From Mucilaginibacter sp. UBA5151 (lineage in GTDB: Bacteria > Bacteroidota > Bacteroidia > Sphingobacteriales > Sphingobacteriaceae), in assembly GCA_002413785.1 (NCBI GenBank), contig DHXR01000045.1, forward strand, positions 1 through 48,812: a stretch of DNA of 48,812 nt, written 5' to 3'. The notes under the pieces were generated by a model. That model was given only the letters and a program-made list of their open reading frames with translations, ran no database searches and was not told the DNA's origin. Below, in pieces: positions 31,845 to 40,263 of the stretch; the first letter of the stretch is position 1, and every line of letters begins with the position of its first letter. The position numbers and the translations under genes are program-made.

Positions 31845-34800
31845 TTAAATTTTACTAATAGCAATCAAAATTTCGTTTCCATCTATAAGGGATAATTCCC
31901 CATTATTCAGCTCATTATCAAACAGTACACTTTCCCCCAAAATTTCGGCGCAAATATAGGATAAATTATTATTTACTGCTTCCCCAATATATGCAGGGCA
32001 TTTTATCCTTACTTTTATCCTGTCGGTAACTTCAAAGCCTAATGATTTACGCATATTTTGAATAAGGTTAATCAAATTCCTCGCAATGCCTTCCTGTTTT
32101 AGTTCACTGGTAATGGTAACATCTAAAGCGACAGTTAGTTTTCCTGAATTAGCCACCTGCCAGCCGGGCACATCTTCGGCTATGATCTCAACGTCGCTGG
32201 CGAGTAGTGTGTAGTGGTCGATGGGTTGTGGGTGTATAGGTATATCAACGACCATTCCTCCAGCCAAAATCTCCAACTGGATACTGCCTTCATTTTCCAA
32301 TGTGGCAATATCATCCTGTGTCAGCTTGCCGATAGCTTCGGCAACAGCCTTCATGTCCTTGCCCACTTTTGCACCTAATACTTTGAAATTTGGCTTAATT
32401 TTCTTTTTGATAAAACCTACAGTATCGGTAATATATTCGATGCTTTTTATATTGGTTTCGGACAATATCAGGTCTTTAACCTGTTCAACCTGTTTTTCAA
32501 AATTCTTATCCAGTATCGGCAATAAGATCTTGCTCAATGGCTGACGAACGTTGATCCCCACTTTTTTGCGGAGCGATAACACCAATGATGATATGTCCTG
32601 CGCCATTTGCATACGTTCTTCCAACGCAGGATTTACCAGTTCACTATTATAATCAGGGAAATAGGCCAGGTGTACCGATTCAAAAGCTTCTTTATGGGTT
32701 ACTTTGTTCAGGTCGGTGTATAAACGGTCTGCAAAAAATGGCGCAATCGGCGACATCAGCTTGGCAATAGATACCAGGCAGGTATATAAAGTTTGATAAG
32801 CCGATAGTTTATCATTTGAGTTGTCCGACCTCCAGAAACGGCGGCGGCTCAGGCGTACAAACCAGTTGCTTAAATGCGCGTCCACAAATTCCTGTATGGC
32901 GCGGGCGACTTTGGTAGGTTCAAAATCGGCATAAAATGCATCAACCTCCTTGCTTAAAGTGTTGAGCAGGGAAATAATCCACTGGTCAATCTCGGGGCGG
33001 TCACTGATGGCTATTTCGGCTTCGCTATATGTAAACTTATCAAGGTTGGCATACGTAACAAAGAACTTATAGGTATTGTAAAGCGTGCCGAAGAATTTAC
33101 TGCGCACCTCGTCAATACCATCTTCATTAAACTTAAGATTATCCCATGGCGCGGCATTGCTGATCATATACCAGCGGGTTGCATCGGAGCCGTATTTTGT
33201 AATAATTTCGAAAGGGTCAGCCGCATTGCCTAAACGTTTGGACATTTTGTTGCCGTTTTTATCAAGCACCAAACCGTTCGACACTACATTTTTAAACGCA
33301 ACGCCTTTATTCCCGACAAGGGTATTCACCGCTTTTATTTCGTCGCTGGCCTCGCTCAGCATTACCGCTATGGCATGCAGGGTAAAGAACCAGCCGCGGG
33401 TTTGGTCAACGCCTTCGGCAATGAAATCAGCAGGGTAAGCATTGGCAAACTGCGCCTTATTTTCAAAAGGGAAATGCCATTGTGCATAAGGCATCGCACC
33501 GCTGTCGAACCAAACGTCAATCAGGTCTGGCTCACGGTACATCGGCTTGCCTGTTAATGAAGTTAGTATTACGTCATCTACGTAAGGGCGGTGCAGATCA
33601 AAGTCTGAATTATTGAGCGACTGAAGAATTAACCTGTTTTTTTCCTCCTCGTCTTTTGATAAACTGCCACTATCAACTGCTACTGCCACTGCTTCCCGCA
33701 ACTCTGCAATTGATCCGATGCATTTTTCCTCTGTTCCGTTTTCTTCACGCCATATCGGCAGCGGTGTTCCCCAAAAGCGCGAACGCGAAAGGTTCCAGTC
33801 CACCAGGTTTTCCAGCCAGTTGCCAAAACGGCCCGTTCCGGTTGATTCCGGTTTCCAGTTGATGGTTTTATTAAGCTCCACCAGTTTGTCTTTTACCGCA
33901 GTAGTGCGGATAAACCAGCTGTCCAGCGGATAGTATAATATCGGTTCGTCCGTCCGCCAGGAGTGGGGGTAACTGTGTTCGTATTTCTTAACGTCGAAGG
34001 CTTTGTTCTCCGTTTTTAATTTGATGGAAATTAAAACATCAGTACCCTTAAAACCGGGCGCTTCGCGTTCTTCTTTGGTATAATATTCTTCTTTTACATA
34101 AAGCCCGGCAAAATCGGTCACTTCATCCACAAAACGGCCCTGCTTGTTAACCAGCGGCACTTCCTTACCCGCTTCGTCCTTCACCATTACCGAAGGCACG
34201 CCGTTTTCCTTACATGCCCTGAAGTCGTCCGCACCAAAAACAGAGGCGGTATGTACAATGCCCGTACCGTCACCGGTGGTTACAAAATCAGCCGGGATAA
34301 CAAGGAATGCTTTTTGCTCCAGGTCTTCATTGGATACATAAGGCATCAGCTGGTGATAACGAAGGCCTAATAGCTCAACGCCCTTAAAGCTTCCGCGTAT
34401 TTCCCAGGGGATAATTTTATCGCCGCCTTTATATTCCTGAAACAGTGTCGGGTTTTCACCTTCTGCCTTAAAATATTTCCCCACAAGTTCCTTAGCCAGC
34501 ACCACGCTTACCGGTTCGTAGGTATATGGGTTATACGTGCGGATCTTTACGTAATCTATCTTTTCGCCAATAGCCAGGGCGCAGTTTGAAGGCAAGGTCC
34601 ATGGCGTTGTTGTCCAGGCCAGTATTACCGTATCTTCATTTTCATCCTCAAACAATAAGGGCATCAAAGGATGCTGCTGATCGTTCTTTAAATGAAACTG
34701 GGCCACTATCGAAGTGTCCCTAACCATTTTATAGGTGCCCGGCTGGTTAAGTTCATGCGAGCTTAAGCCGGTACCTGATTTTGGCGAGTAAGGCTGTACG

Positions 34801-35327
34801 GTATAACCTTTGTACAGCCAGCCTTTGTTATAAAGTTCCTTCAGTATCCACCAAAGGGTTTCAATATATTCGTTTTTATAGGTGATATAAGGGTCTTCAA
34901 GATCGACCCAGTAGCCCATTTTTTCGGTAAGATCGTTCCATACATCGGTATAGCGCATTACTTCTTTGCGGCAGGCGTCGTTATAATCCTCAACAGAGAT
35001 CTTTTTGCCGATATCGTCTTTGGTTATGCCAAGGGCTTTTTCAACAGCCAGCTCAACAGGCAGTCCGTGGGTATCCCAGCCGCCTTTGCGTTTTACCTGG
35101 TAGCCTTTTAATGTTTTATAGCGGCAAAAAATATCTTTTATGGCCCGCGCCATCACATGGTGAATGCCGGGCATACCATTGGCAGACGGGGGCCCCTCGT
35201 AAAAGGTATAGGGGTTATTTGCCGGGCGTGTGCTGATGCTTTTTTCAAAGATGTTGTTCTTCTTCCAAAACTCAAGTATATCCTTGCCGGTCTGAGATAA
35301 GTTTAACTGCTTATATTCCTTGTACAT
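31845..35327 (-). CDS. ileS: Isoleucyl-tRNA synthetase (IleRS2/eukaryote-like type)
   Basis: Charges tRNA-Ile with isoleucine and edits misactivated valine. The product has 1160 residues, longer than the ~940 of E. coli IleRS and fitting the eukaryote-like class 2 form. The class I signature reads G54-I-H-H57 ('NGMPGIHHVMAR') instead of HxGH; the second signature is 'NKMSKRLGN'. The CP1 editing domain is seen around 'WTTTPWTLPSNCAL' and 'GDGTGIVHTASVFG', and a long anticodon-binding C-terminal region follows. First gene of the operon with the DksA-like and lspA genes. Confidence 0.97.
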   Translation of the reverse strand: MYKEYKQLNLSQTGKDILEFWKKNNIFEKSISTRPANNPYTFYEGPPSANGMPGIHHVMARAIKDIFCRYKTLKGYQVKRKGGWDTHGLPVELAVEKALGITKDDIGKKISVEDYNDACRKEVMRYTDVWNDLTEKMGYWVDLEDPYITYKNEYIETLWWILKELYNKGWLYKGYTVQPYSPKSGTGLSSHELNQPGTYKMVRDTSIVAQFHLKNDQQHPLMPLLFEDENEDTVILAWTTTPWTLPSNCALAIGEKIDYVKIRTYNPYTYEPVSVVLAKELVGKYFKAEGENPTLFQEYKGGDKIIPWEIRGSFKGVELLGLRYHQLMPYVSNEDLEQKAFLVIPADFVTTGDGTGIVHTASVFGADDFRACKENGVPSVMVKDEAGKEVPLVNKQGRFVDEVTDFAGLYVKEEYYTKEEREAPGFKGTDVLISIKLKTENKAFDVKKYEHSYPHSWRTDEPILYYPLDSWFIRTTAVKDKLVELNKTINWKPESTGTGRFGNWLENLVDWNLSRSRFWGTPLPIWREENGTEEKCIGSIAELREAVAVAVDSGSLSKDEEEKNRLILQSLNNSDFDLHRPYVDDVILTSLTGKPMYREPDLIDVWFDSGAMPYAQWHFPFENKAQFANAYPADFIAEGVDQTRGWFFTLHAIAVMLSEASDEIKAVNTLVGNKGVAFKNVVSNGLVLDKNGNKMSKRLGNAADPFEIITKYGSDATRWYMISNAAPWDNLKFNEDGIDEVRSKFFGTLYNTYKFFVTYANLDKFTYSEAEIAISDRPEIDQWIISLLNTLSKEVDAFYADFEPTKVARAIQEFVDAHLSNWFVRLSRRRFWRSDNSNDKLSAYQTLYTCLVSIAKLMSPIAPFFADRLYTDLNKVTHKEAFESVHLAYFPDYNSELVNPALEERMQMAQDISSLVLSLRKKVGINVRQPLSKILLPILDKNFEKQVEQVKDLILSETNIKSIEYITDTVGFIKKKIKPNFKVLGAKVGKDMKAVAEAIGKLTQDDIATLENEGSIQLEILAGGMVVDIPIHPQPIDHYTLLASDVEIIAEDVPGWQVANSGKLTVALDVTITSELKQEGIARNLINLIQNMRKSLGFEVTDRIKVRIKCPAYIGEAVNNNLSYICAEILGESVLFDNELNNGELSLIDGNEILIAISKI

Positions 35328-35358
35328 CTATATGTTCCACCTCTTATTTTAGAGGCTG

Positions 35359-35366
35359 CAAAAATA
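35359..35366 (-). promoter_or_regulatory. TAnnTTTG -7 element of the ileS operon
   Basis: On the minus strand TATTTTTG lies 32 bases ahead of the ileS start, inside CGTATTTTTGCAGC, the same 14-mer as ahead of dusB. Confidence 0.6.
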
Positions 35367-35418
35367 CGGAATTTAAGCTGAAAAATATCACAATTATGTG
35401 AAAATGCAGGGATTGTCC

Positions 35419-35457
35419 GGACACGATTTTCAGGATTTTTAGATTGACAGGATAAAT
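35419..35457 (+). repeat. Unpaired word array (GATTTTCAGGATT family)
   Basis: ACACGATTTTCAGGATTTTT and a following ATTGACAGGATAAAT. Vocabulary is as at 5176-5278, but here only one arm is present, in the gap between the divergent ileS and asparaginase genes. The rest of the 286-base gap shows no gene. Confidence 0.55.
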
Positions 35458-35613
35458 AGCTTTAATTATGAACACTGTACCGTATTACTTTTTGATTACT
35501 TTTTGTCATCTTTACCTGGTTTTAGTTAACTTATGATGTCAACCTATGTCAGGAGACGACAGAAAATGCGTTTCTTGTCTTCCTGAATTCTGACTTCTTC
35601 CAAATCTCAAAAC

Positions 35614-36456
35614 ATGAAACTAATTATTCACGGTGGTTTTTTCAGCGAATCGCAAACTAACCAGGAAATTAAAAAAGCCAAGCAGGACACCCTTGCCGAA
35701 ATAGTAAAGCTTGGCTACAAGCACCTGCAAACCTATACTGCGGTGGAAACAGTGGTTTATACGGTAAGCCTGCTGGAGGATTGTGAACTGTTTAACGCAG
35801 GCACAGGTTCACAAATTCAAAGCGATGGTAAAATACGTTTGAGCGCATCGCTGATGGATGGTAAATCGCTGCGTTTTTCGGGGGTGATCAATGTGGAAGA
35901 TGTTAAAAACCCGATCTGCATTGCTGAAAAATTGTTAGGCCATGACGACCGCGTTTTAAGCGGCAAAGGCGCAAAAGATTTCGCCCGTGAACACGGTTTT
36001 GGCTATTATAACCCCGAAACGCCGCAGCGCCGTAAAGAATATGATAAAAAGCTAAGTGACTCCATCCGGCTTGGAACAGTGGGCTGTGTGGCATTGGATA
36101 TTTACGGCAACCTGGCCGCCGCAACTTCAACCGGTGGCAAAGGCTTTGAAATACCCGGCAGGGTGAGCGATTCTGCTACTACCGCCGGTAATTATGCCAA
36201 TGCCGCCGCCGCCGTATCATGCACCGGCGTTGGCGAAGATTTAGTTAGCGGCGCCGTCGCGTCAAACATAGTTACCCGTGTTACAGACGGCATGCCACTA
36301 TCTTTGGCCACCAAAAAAACGTTTGAAGAACTAAAAACCTTTGACGGTTTTGCAGGCATTATTGGTATTACAGCTAAAGGGGAAATTTATCATGCCGACA
36401 CCCATCCTTATATGGTTTGGGCAATGTGCGATGGAGAGGTGGAAGTGTTTGAATGA
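35614..36456 (+). CDS. Isoaspartyl peptidase / L-asparaginase (Ntn hydrolase, T2 family)
   Basis: Product of 280 residues. It is made as a precursor that cuts itself so that the new N-terminal Thr becomes the nucleophile; here that is Thr155 in 'IRLGTVGCVALD'. Other family marks are 'FNAGTGSQIQSDG' (~60-72), 'AATSTGGKGFEIPGRV' and 'AVSCTGVGEDLV'. It acts on beta-aspartyl peptides or asparagine. There is no signal peptide, so it is probably cytoplasmic. Confidence 0.92.
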   Translation: MKLIIHGGFFSESQTNQEIKKAKQDTLAEIVKLGYKHLQTYTAVETVVYTVSLLEDCELFNAGTGSQIQSDGKIRLSASLMDGKSLRFSGVINVEDVKNPICIAEKLLGHDDRVLSGKGAKDFAREHGFGYYNPETPQRRKEYDKKLSDSIRLGTVGCVALDIYGNLAAATSTGGKGFEIPGRVSDSATTAGNYANAAAAVSCTGVGEDLVSGAVASNIVTRVTDGMPLSLATKKTFEELKTFDGFAGIIGITAKGEIYHADTHPYMVWAMCDGEVEVFE

Positions 36457-36457
36457 T

Positions 36458-36700
36458 TTATTGAATAACGAAATTGTTCTTCCGCTTCTTATAAAGCGCC
36501 CAAACATAAAAGGGGATCCCGGCCACCAGCAATAAAAAATCGCAGTAAACCGTATCCTGGCCTGAACCCGCAATTGCCCATAATGAATAGGCAAAGGCAG
36601 TGGCGGCGATTAAAACTGCCTGCGCCCAACCGCCGCTGTAGAGGTAATTTTTATCGGGTTTGATGATTATACAGGCAGCGGCACAAAAAAGATAAACACA
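36458..36700 (-). pseudogene. C-terminal remnant of an amino acid permease (APC type)
   Basis: On the minus strand the frame ending at 36458 reads 'KPDKNYLYSGGWAQAVLIAA', 'TAFAYSLWAIAGSGQDTVY' and 'FLLLVAGIPFYVWALYKKRK', which looks like the last two membrane helices of a bacterial APC-family amino acid transporter. A stop lies in frame just upstream (about 36701-36703), and nothing earlier is recognisable. Tail-only fragment, squeezed between the asparaginase and serine hydrolase genes. Confidence 0.65.
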
Positions 36701-36705
36701 TTGCT

Positions 36706-37977
36706 ATGCACATTTTTAAAATTACCTGCTTTCATAAGCTTAGCCTTTTACTTACAGGCTTAACCCTGATTTCAACTTTCTCAATAGCCCAACCGGGAAA
36801 AACTGTTGATGCACGGGCAAAACTCATACATCATATCGACAGCATACTGCGAAGCCAGGTAAATGACGGTAAAATCCCGGGTGCGGTAATTCAGATTAAG
36901 CAGCGGGATAATGTGATTTATAAGCAGGCTTACGGCTATGCCCAAAAGTTTAACTATGCATACGAACCCCTGGCAGTTCCGGATCAAATGACAACCGGGC
37001 ACCTTTTTGATATTGCTTCGCTCACCAAGGTGGTTGGCACAACAACTTCCATCATGTTACTGGCCGACCACGGACTCATCAATATCAACGACCCGGTGAG
37101 CAAATACATAAAAGCCTTTGGCAGTCCTGATAAGGCCGCGATCACCATCCGGCACCTGTTAACGCATACCGCCGGACTGTACGAATGGTACCCGCTGTAT
37201 TACCGTGCTTCCAACAAACAGGAAACCTTTAAATTAATAGGCGAACTGCCGCTTGCTTTCCCGGTTGGTGCACAGCGTAAATACAGCGACCTGGGTTTTA
37301 CTATCCTCGGTGAAATTGTGGAAGTGGTTTCCGGTTTGTCCCTTGATCAGTTTGAGAAACAAAATATTTTTATCCCTTTGGGGATGAATAACACACTGTA
37401 TAACCCGCTAACCAAAAACCATGACTATAAAATAGCGGCAACCTCCTTCGGCAACCCGTATGAATACCGTATGGTGCACGACCCGGCAATGGGATTTCAG
37501 TTTAAAGAAATTAAGCCGAACCAGTGGAACGGCTGGCGCCACTATGTTTTAAAAGGCGAAGCAAACGACGGCAATGCATGGTACGCCGAAAAGGGCATTT
37601 CGGGTGCGGCAGGCATATTTTCAACCGTGGACGACCTGCAAAAACTGGTGGATATGCTGATGAATAAAGGGAAAGTCGGCACCGAACAATTCATTTCGGA
37701 AAACACCATAAATACCTTTTTAACCAAAGATAAATTCAACAACGGCCTCGGCTGGATGATGGACCCGGCAAATTCATTTATGAAAGACGGCCCCGAACGC
37801 ACTTTTGGCCACACTGGTTTTACGGGTACGAGTATTACGGTAGTGCCATCAAAACAGATCTCTATTATTTTACTGATCAACCGGCAGCAAATGGGGCTTA
37901 TTGGCGGTAAAGAGTACTACAATCCGAATTCAATCCGTGCGCAGGTGTTTGAGGCGGTGATGGGGTATGGGAAATGA
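36706..37977 (+). CDS. Serine hydrolase, class C beta-lactamase-like
   Basis: Product of 423 residues with a signal peptide (~10-29, 'LTLISTFSIAQ'). The penicillin-binding-like active site is seen: S105-L-T-K108 ('DIASLTKVVG'), Y193-S-D195 ('RKYSDLGF', in place of Y-x-N) and 'FGHTGFTGTS' (~366-375, KTG-like HTG). Such proteins are esterases, D-peptidases or amidases; beta-lactam hydrolysis is not implied. The Y-S-D triad is common in this Bacteroidota group as I recall it. Confidence 0.9.
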   Translation: MHIFKITCFHKLSLLLTGLTLISTFSIAQPGKTVDARAKLIHHIDSILRSQVNDGKIPGAVIQIKQRDNVIYKQAYGYAQKFNYAYEPLAVPDQMTTGHLFDIASLTKVVGTTTSIMLLADHGLININDPVSKYIKAFGSPDKAAITIRHLLTHTAGLYEWYPLYYRASNKQETFKLIGELPLAFPVGAQRKYSDLGFTILGEIVEVVSGLSLDQFEKQNIFIPLGMNNTLYNPLTKNHDYKIAATSFGNPYEYRMVHDPAMGFQFKEIKPNQWNGWRHYVLKGEANDGNAWYAEKGISGAAGIFSTVDDLQKLVDMLMNKGKVGTEQFISENTINTFLTKDKFNNGLGWMMDPANSFMKDGPERTFGHTGFTGTSITVVPSKQISIILLINRQQMGLIGGKEYYNPNSIRAQVFEAVMGYGK

Positions 37978-38000
37978 GTAGGATTTGGAGGGGGGCATAC

Positions 38001-38268
38001 CTTCGCCGTTGTTGGAGTTGTCTCCAACAACATGGACTGTTTTTGAAGCGGGGATACCCGAAGCGGCATTGTACGTCATTTTAACATATCGGTACTTGTT
38101 GGTGACAACACCAACAAGGGCGTAATAGCCCGATATTGAATTTCTTCGCCGTTGTTGGAGTTGTCTCCAACAACATGGGCAGTTTTTGATGCGGGGATAC
38201 CCGAAGCGGCAGTGTACGTCATTTTAACATATCGGTACTTGTTGGTGACAACACCAACAAGGGCGTAA
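38001..38268. repeat. Tandem 125-bp element with two matched hairpins
   Basis: Copy 1 (38001-38125) and copy 2 (38144-38268) are both 125 bp and differ at four positions; the period is 143. Each copy has a first hairpin GTTGTTGGAG-TTGT-CTCCAACAAC (38008-38031 in copy 1) and a second CTTGTTGGTG-ACAA-CACCAACAAG (38095-38118). On the opposite strand the second hairpin has the same TTGTTGG...TTGT...CCAACAA design, so the two face each other about a ~63-bp core. The gap 37978-38484 also holds the glycosyltransferase remnant. Confidence 0.85.
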
Positions 38269-38480
38269 GCGTTCATATCCCATTTAAAAAGCTCAAATCT
38301 GACAAACTGTTATCGGCAATTACATACGTTCAAACAGACGAAGTAAAAAGAAACACTGCCAAAATTGGTGAGCAAATAAGGAATGAAAACGGACTTGAAA
38401 ACGCGGTGAGCGAAATAGAGAAATATTTTAACGTAATTGCTGATCAGATAGATGTAAGTACAATTAAATTTAAATACTAA
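38262..38480 (+). pseudogene. C-terminal remnant of a GT1-type glycosyltransferase
   Basis: The frame reads 'VSVHIPFKKLKSDKLLSAIT', then 'VKRNTAKIGEQIRNENGLEN' and 'AVSEIEKYF'. This matches the end of UDP-glycosyltransferase/macrolide-type GT1 enzymes (pattern 'L...I..VL.....R..A..LG..IR.E.G...A...IE'). The N-terminal ~350 residues are absent: upstream the frame runs into the tandem element. Probably a deletion scar. Confidence 0.6.
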
Positions 38481-38484
38481 GTTT

Positions 38485-38685
38485 ATGGAGCTGCAAATTA
38501 TAAAGACAGAAAAGGAATATGAAGATCTGTTGGAATGGATAGATTCCCAATTTGATTTGAATATTGACCCGGAAAGCAGGGAAGGCGGCAATTTGCAAAT
38601 TGCTTTATTGCTGATTAAACAATACGAAGATTTGCACTTTGCATATAGTTTAAACCTCTCCTGTCATCTGCCTTCTCCACTATAA
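38485..38685 (+). pseudogene. Truncated HigA-like antitoxin (N-terminal part only)
   Basis: A 66-codon frame: 'MELQIIKTEKEYEDLLEWID' and 'LQIALLLIKQYEDLHF' match the N-terminal helical part of the HigA antitoxin group that precedes the helix-turn-helix. After 'YEDLHF' the sequence becomes 'AYSLNLSCHLPSPL' and stops, so the DNA-binding domain is lost. No HigB toxin is adjacent. It might still be expressed as a short protein. Confidence 0.65.
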
Positions 38686-38689
38686 CGCA

Positions 38690-38729
38690 TAAAAAAAGGA
38701 TGATTCTAAATCGTAATTTAAAATCATCC
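38690..38729 (-). terminator. Terminator of the dihaem cytochrome gene
   Basis: On the minus strand GGATGATT pairs with AATCATCC (38698-38705/38722-38729), with inner TAAAT/ATTTA pairing, followed by a run of seven T (38691-38697 read as A on the plus strand). Confidence 0.88.
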
Positions 38730-38753
38730 CGGCATTTTTTTTGGCAATCTGAA

Positions 38754-39362
38754 TTATTTCCCTTGATGTCCGCCCAGCGATAGTCCGGCTGGTCCGCCCT
38801 GAACTGGTTTGACCGGTCCACCCTGAACAGGTCCACCTGGTCCGCCCTGAGGTAGTCCGCCTGGTCCACCCGGACCACCTTGCTGAGGTCCACCCGGACC
38901 GCCTGGTCCGCCTGGGCCACCTGGCCCGCCAGGTCCTCTGTGTTCGGGAGGTAACTTAACTTCAGGATGTGATTCCCCTCTATGGCAGGTAAAGCAATTT
39001 ATGCCGGTTGTTAATACCATACCCAGCGTATCCTTTGTGCCTTTAAAATATTTTGTATTCAGTTTGGCTGTCATCCTGAACATTTCGCGGGCCATTTTTT
39101 TCTCTGGTTTAGCATCACTGGCAAAATCCATTTTATTGGTTTGTGCGTCCCTTACATGGCAAAAGTTGCAACGTACACCCAATGAAGCCGACCATACATC
39201 CATCGCATGGTCAAGTACCCGGTAGGGAACGTTTTTAGGGAACACTTTAAGGTTAACCAATTTTGGTGGTTCACGTTCCTGCTGCGGCATCGACGCTGCA
39301 ATGCCCAGCGCCATCACACCGAACAAACCGGCTGTAATTGTTAGTTTTCTGTTTATTAACAT
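38754..39362 (-). CDS. Secreted dihaem c-type cytochrome with Gly-Pro-rich tail
   Basis: Product of 202 residues. It has a hydrophobic N-terminal signal (~8-25), then a domain like the photosynthetic-reaction-centre cytochrome c family, which is widespread in non-phototrophic Bacteroidota. Two haem sites are CNFCH (65-69) and CFTCH (123-127), with 'FASDAKPEKKMAREMFRMT' between them. From about 143 to the end the protein is almost only Gly, Pro and Gln (GGP and GGPxQGGP repeats), an unusual disordered tail. Electron carrier in the periplasm or at the surface; partner unknown. Confidence 0.88.
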   Translation of the reverse strand: MLINRKLTITAGLFGVMALGIAASMPQQEREPPKLVNLKVFPKNVPYRVLDHAMDVWSASLGVRCNFCHVRDAQTNKMDFASDAKPEKKMAREMFRMTAKLNTKYFKGTKDTLGMVLTTGINCFTCHRGESHPEVKLPPEHRGPGGPGGPGGPGGPGGPQQGGPGGPGGLPQGGPGGPVQGGPVKPVQGGPAGLSLGGHQGK

Positions 39363-39897
39363 TGTTTAAGGATTGAAATTTTATGGTTTAAAGTTTTTAT
39401 GTGCCGTTGTACATAACATTGTTGACCAAATAAACATTTTATATTTTTTATAAAAAAGTTTTATAGATATAATCCTTAAAAATATAGACGGAAACAGGGT
39501 TTTAACCGATGAAACTAAGTTTTTTGACCCCTGGTATTTTTCCCCTTCTACAGGATGTTTTTCAAGTCATAATGGATTAGTAAGTAGTCTTTCGGCCCTG
39601 TCGCATGTCTTCAAATTAAAATTCCGCATTTCATTTAGCCTGATTTAGGAGGTTTATTCCGTTTTTTCTGCAACTCACTCCTTTTTCGTTGTGAACCTCC
39701 TGCCATGGCGATAACATTGCAGCATATACAAATGCATTTATCCAATAATTAACAACAGCCGGATTGGTGTGGTACAGAAAGTACATATATGGTTTGGCGG
39801 AAGACTGAAACCGGTTTGTCTTTAAAATCAATAGTTGAAACTGTGGTTAGCCGCGACAGGGTGAATGGGTTTAAGGAGTGGCTGGGGGGGGGGGTAA
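39363..39897. other. Gene-poor stretch with a G11 run
   Basis: About 535 bases without a supported gene. It is A/T-rich near the cytochrome start. A short open frame around 39786-39890 (including 'GLSLKSIVETVVSRDRVNGF') cannot be assigned. A run of 11 G at 39884-39894 is followed at once by TAA in the frame of the glycoside-hydrolase remnant. Confidence 0.5.
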
Positions 39898-40263
39898 AAT
39901 GGCTTTGTAAAGATCAGCAAAACGGAAAACACAGCATTGAATATCCCGGTTAACATTACTGAAAGCGGCATATATGCCATTGATTTCAGGTACGCCAACG
40001 GAAACGTGCCGGTTAATACTGAAAACAAGTGTGCCATAAGGACCTTTACGGTTGATAATAACGTTGCCGGAGTTATTGTTTTACCGCAAAGGGGAAAAGG
40101 CGAATGGTCAAATTGGGGATACAGCAATGCCGTTAAAGTGCGATTGCAAAAAGGAAGCCATATATTATCCTTACAATTTAAAGAGGCCAACGAAAATATG
40201 AACGGTGATATTAACGAGGCAATGATAGATAATGTACGCTTGATAAAACTGGATGCCAGATAA
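39898..40263 (+). pseudogene. C-terminal domain remnant of a glycoside hydrolase
   Basis: The open frame contains 'SGIYAIDFRYANGNVPVNTE', 'NKCAIRTFTVDNNVAGVIVL', 'PQRGKGEWSNWGYSNAVKV' and 'ANENMNGDINEAMIDNVRLI'. This resembles the carbohydrate-binding-like beta-sandwich at the C-terminus of Bacteroidota amylo-1,6-glucosidase/MGH1-like glycoside hydrolases. The catalytic part is absent, a stop sits just upstream at 39895, and there is no signal peptide. The internal ATG at 39937 could allow a 108-residue product, but it would lack export. Family assignment is from memory. Confidence 0.6.

Noticed and set aside
36706..37977. True class C beta-lactamase
   Set aside because: Has S-x-x-K but Y-S-D and HTG in place of Y-x-N and KTG as in AmpC; the broad serine hydrolase family is the safer call.
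38001..38268. CRISPR-like array
   Set aside because: Only two copies of 125 bp, with internal hairpins and an 18-bp spacer; no cas genes in the window.
38076..38276. 66-codon minus-strand frame across the tandem 125-bp element
   Set aside because: The frame is made of the hairpin text of the repeats; it stays open because the copies are in phase in part, and no protein family was recognised. Kept as a repeat.
39631..39831. 66-codon minus-strand frame ('YHTNPAVVNYWINAFVYAAM')
   Set aside because: Protein-like composition, but no recognisable family, promoter or neighbour; may be another remnant, not enough to call.
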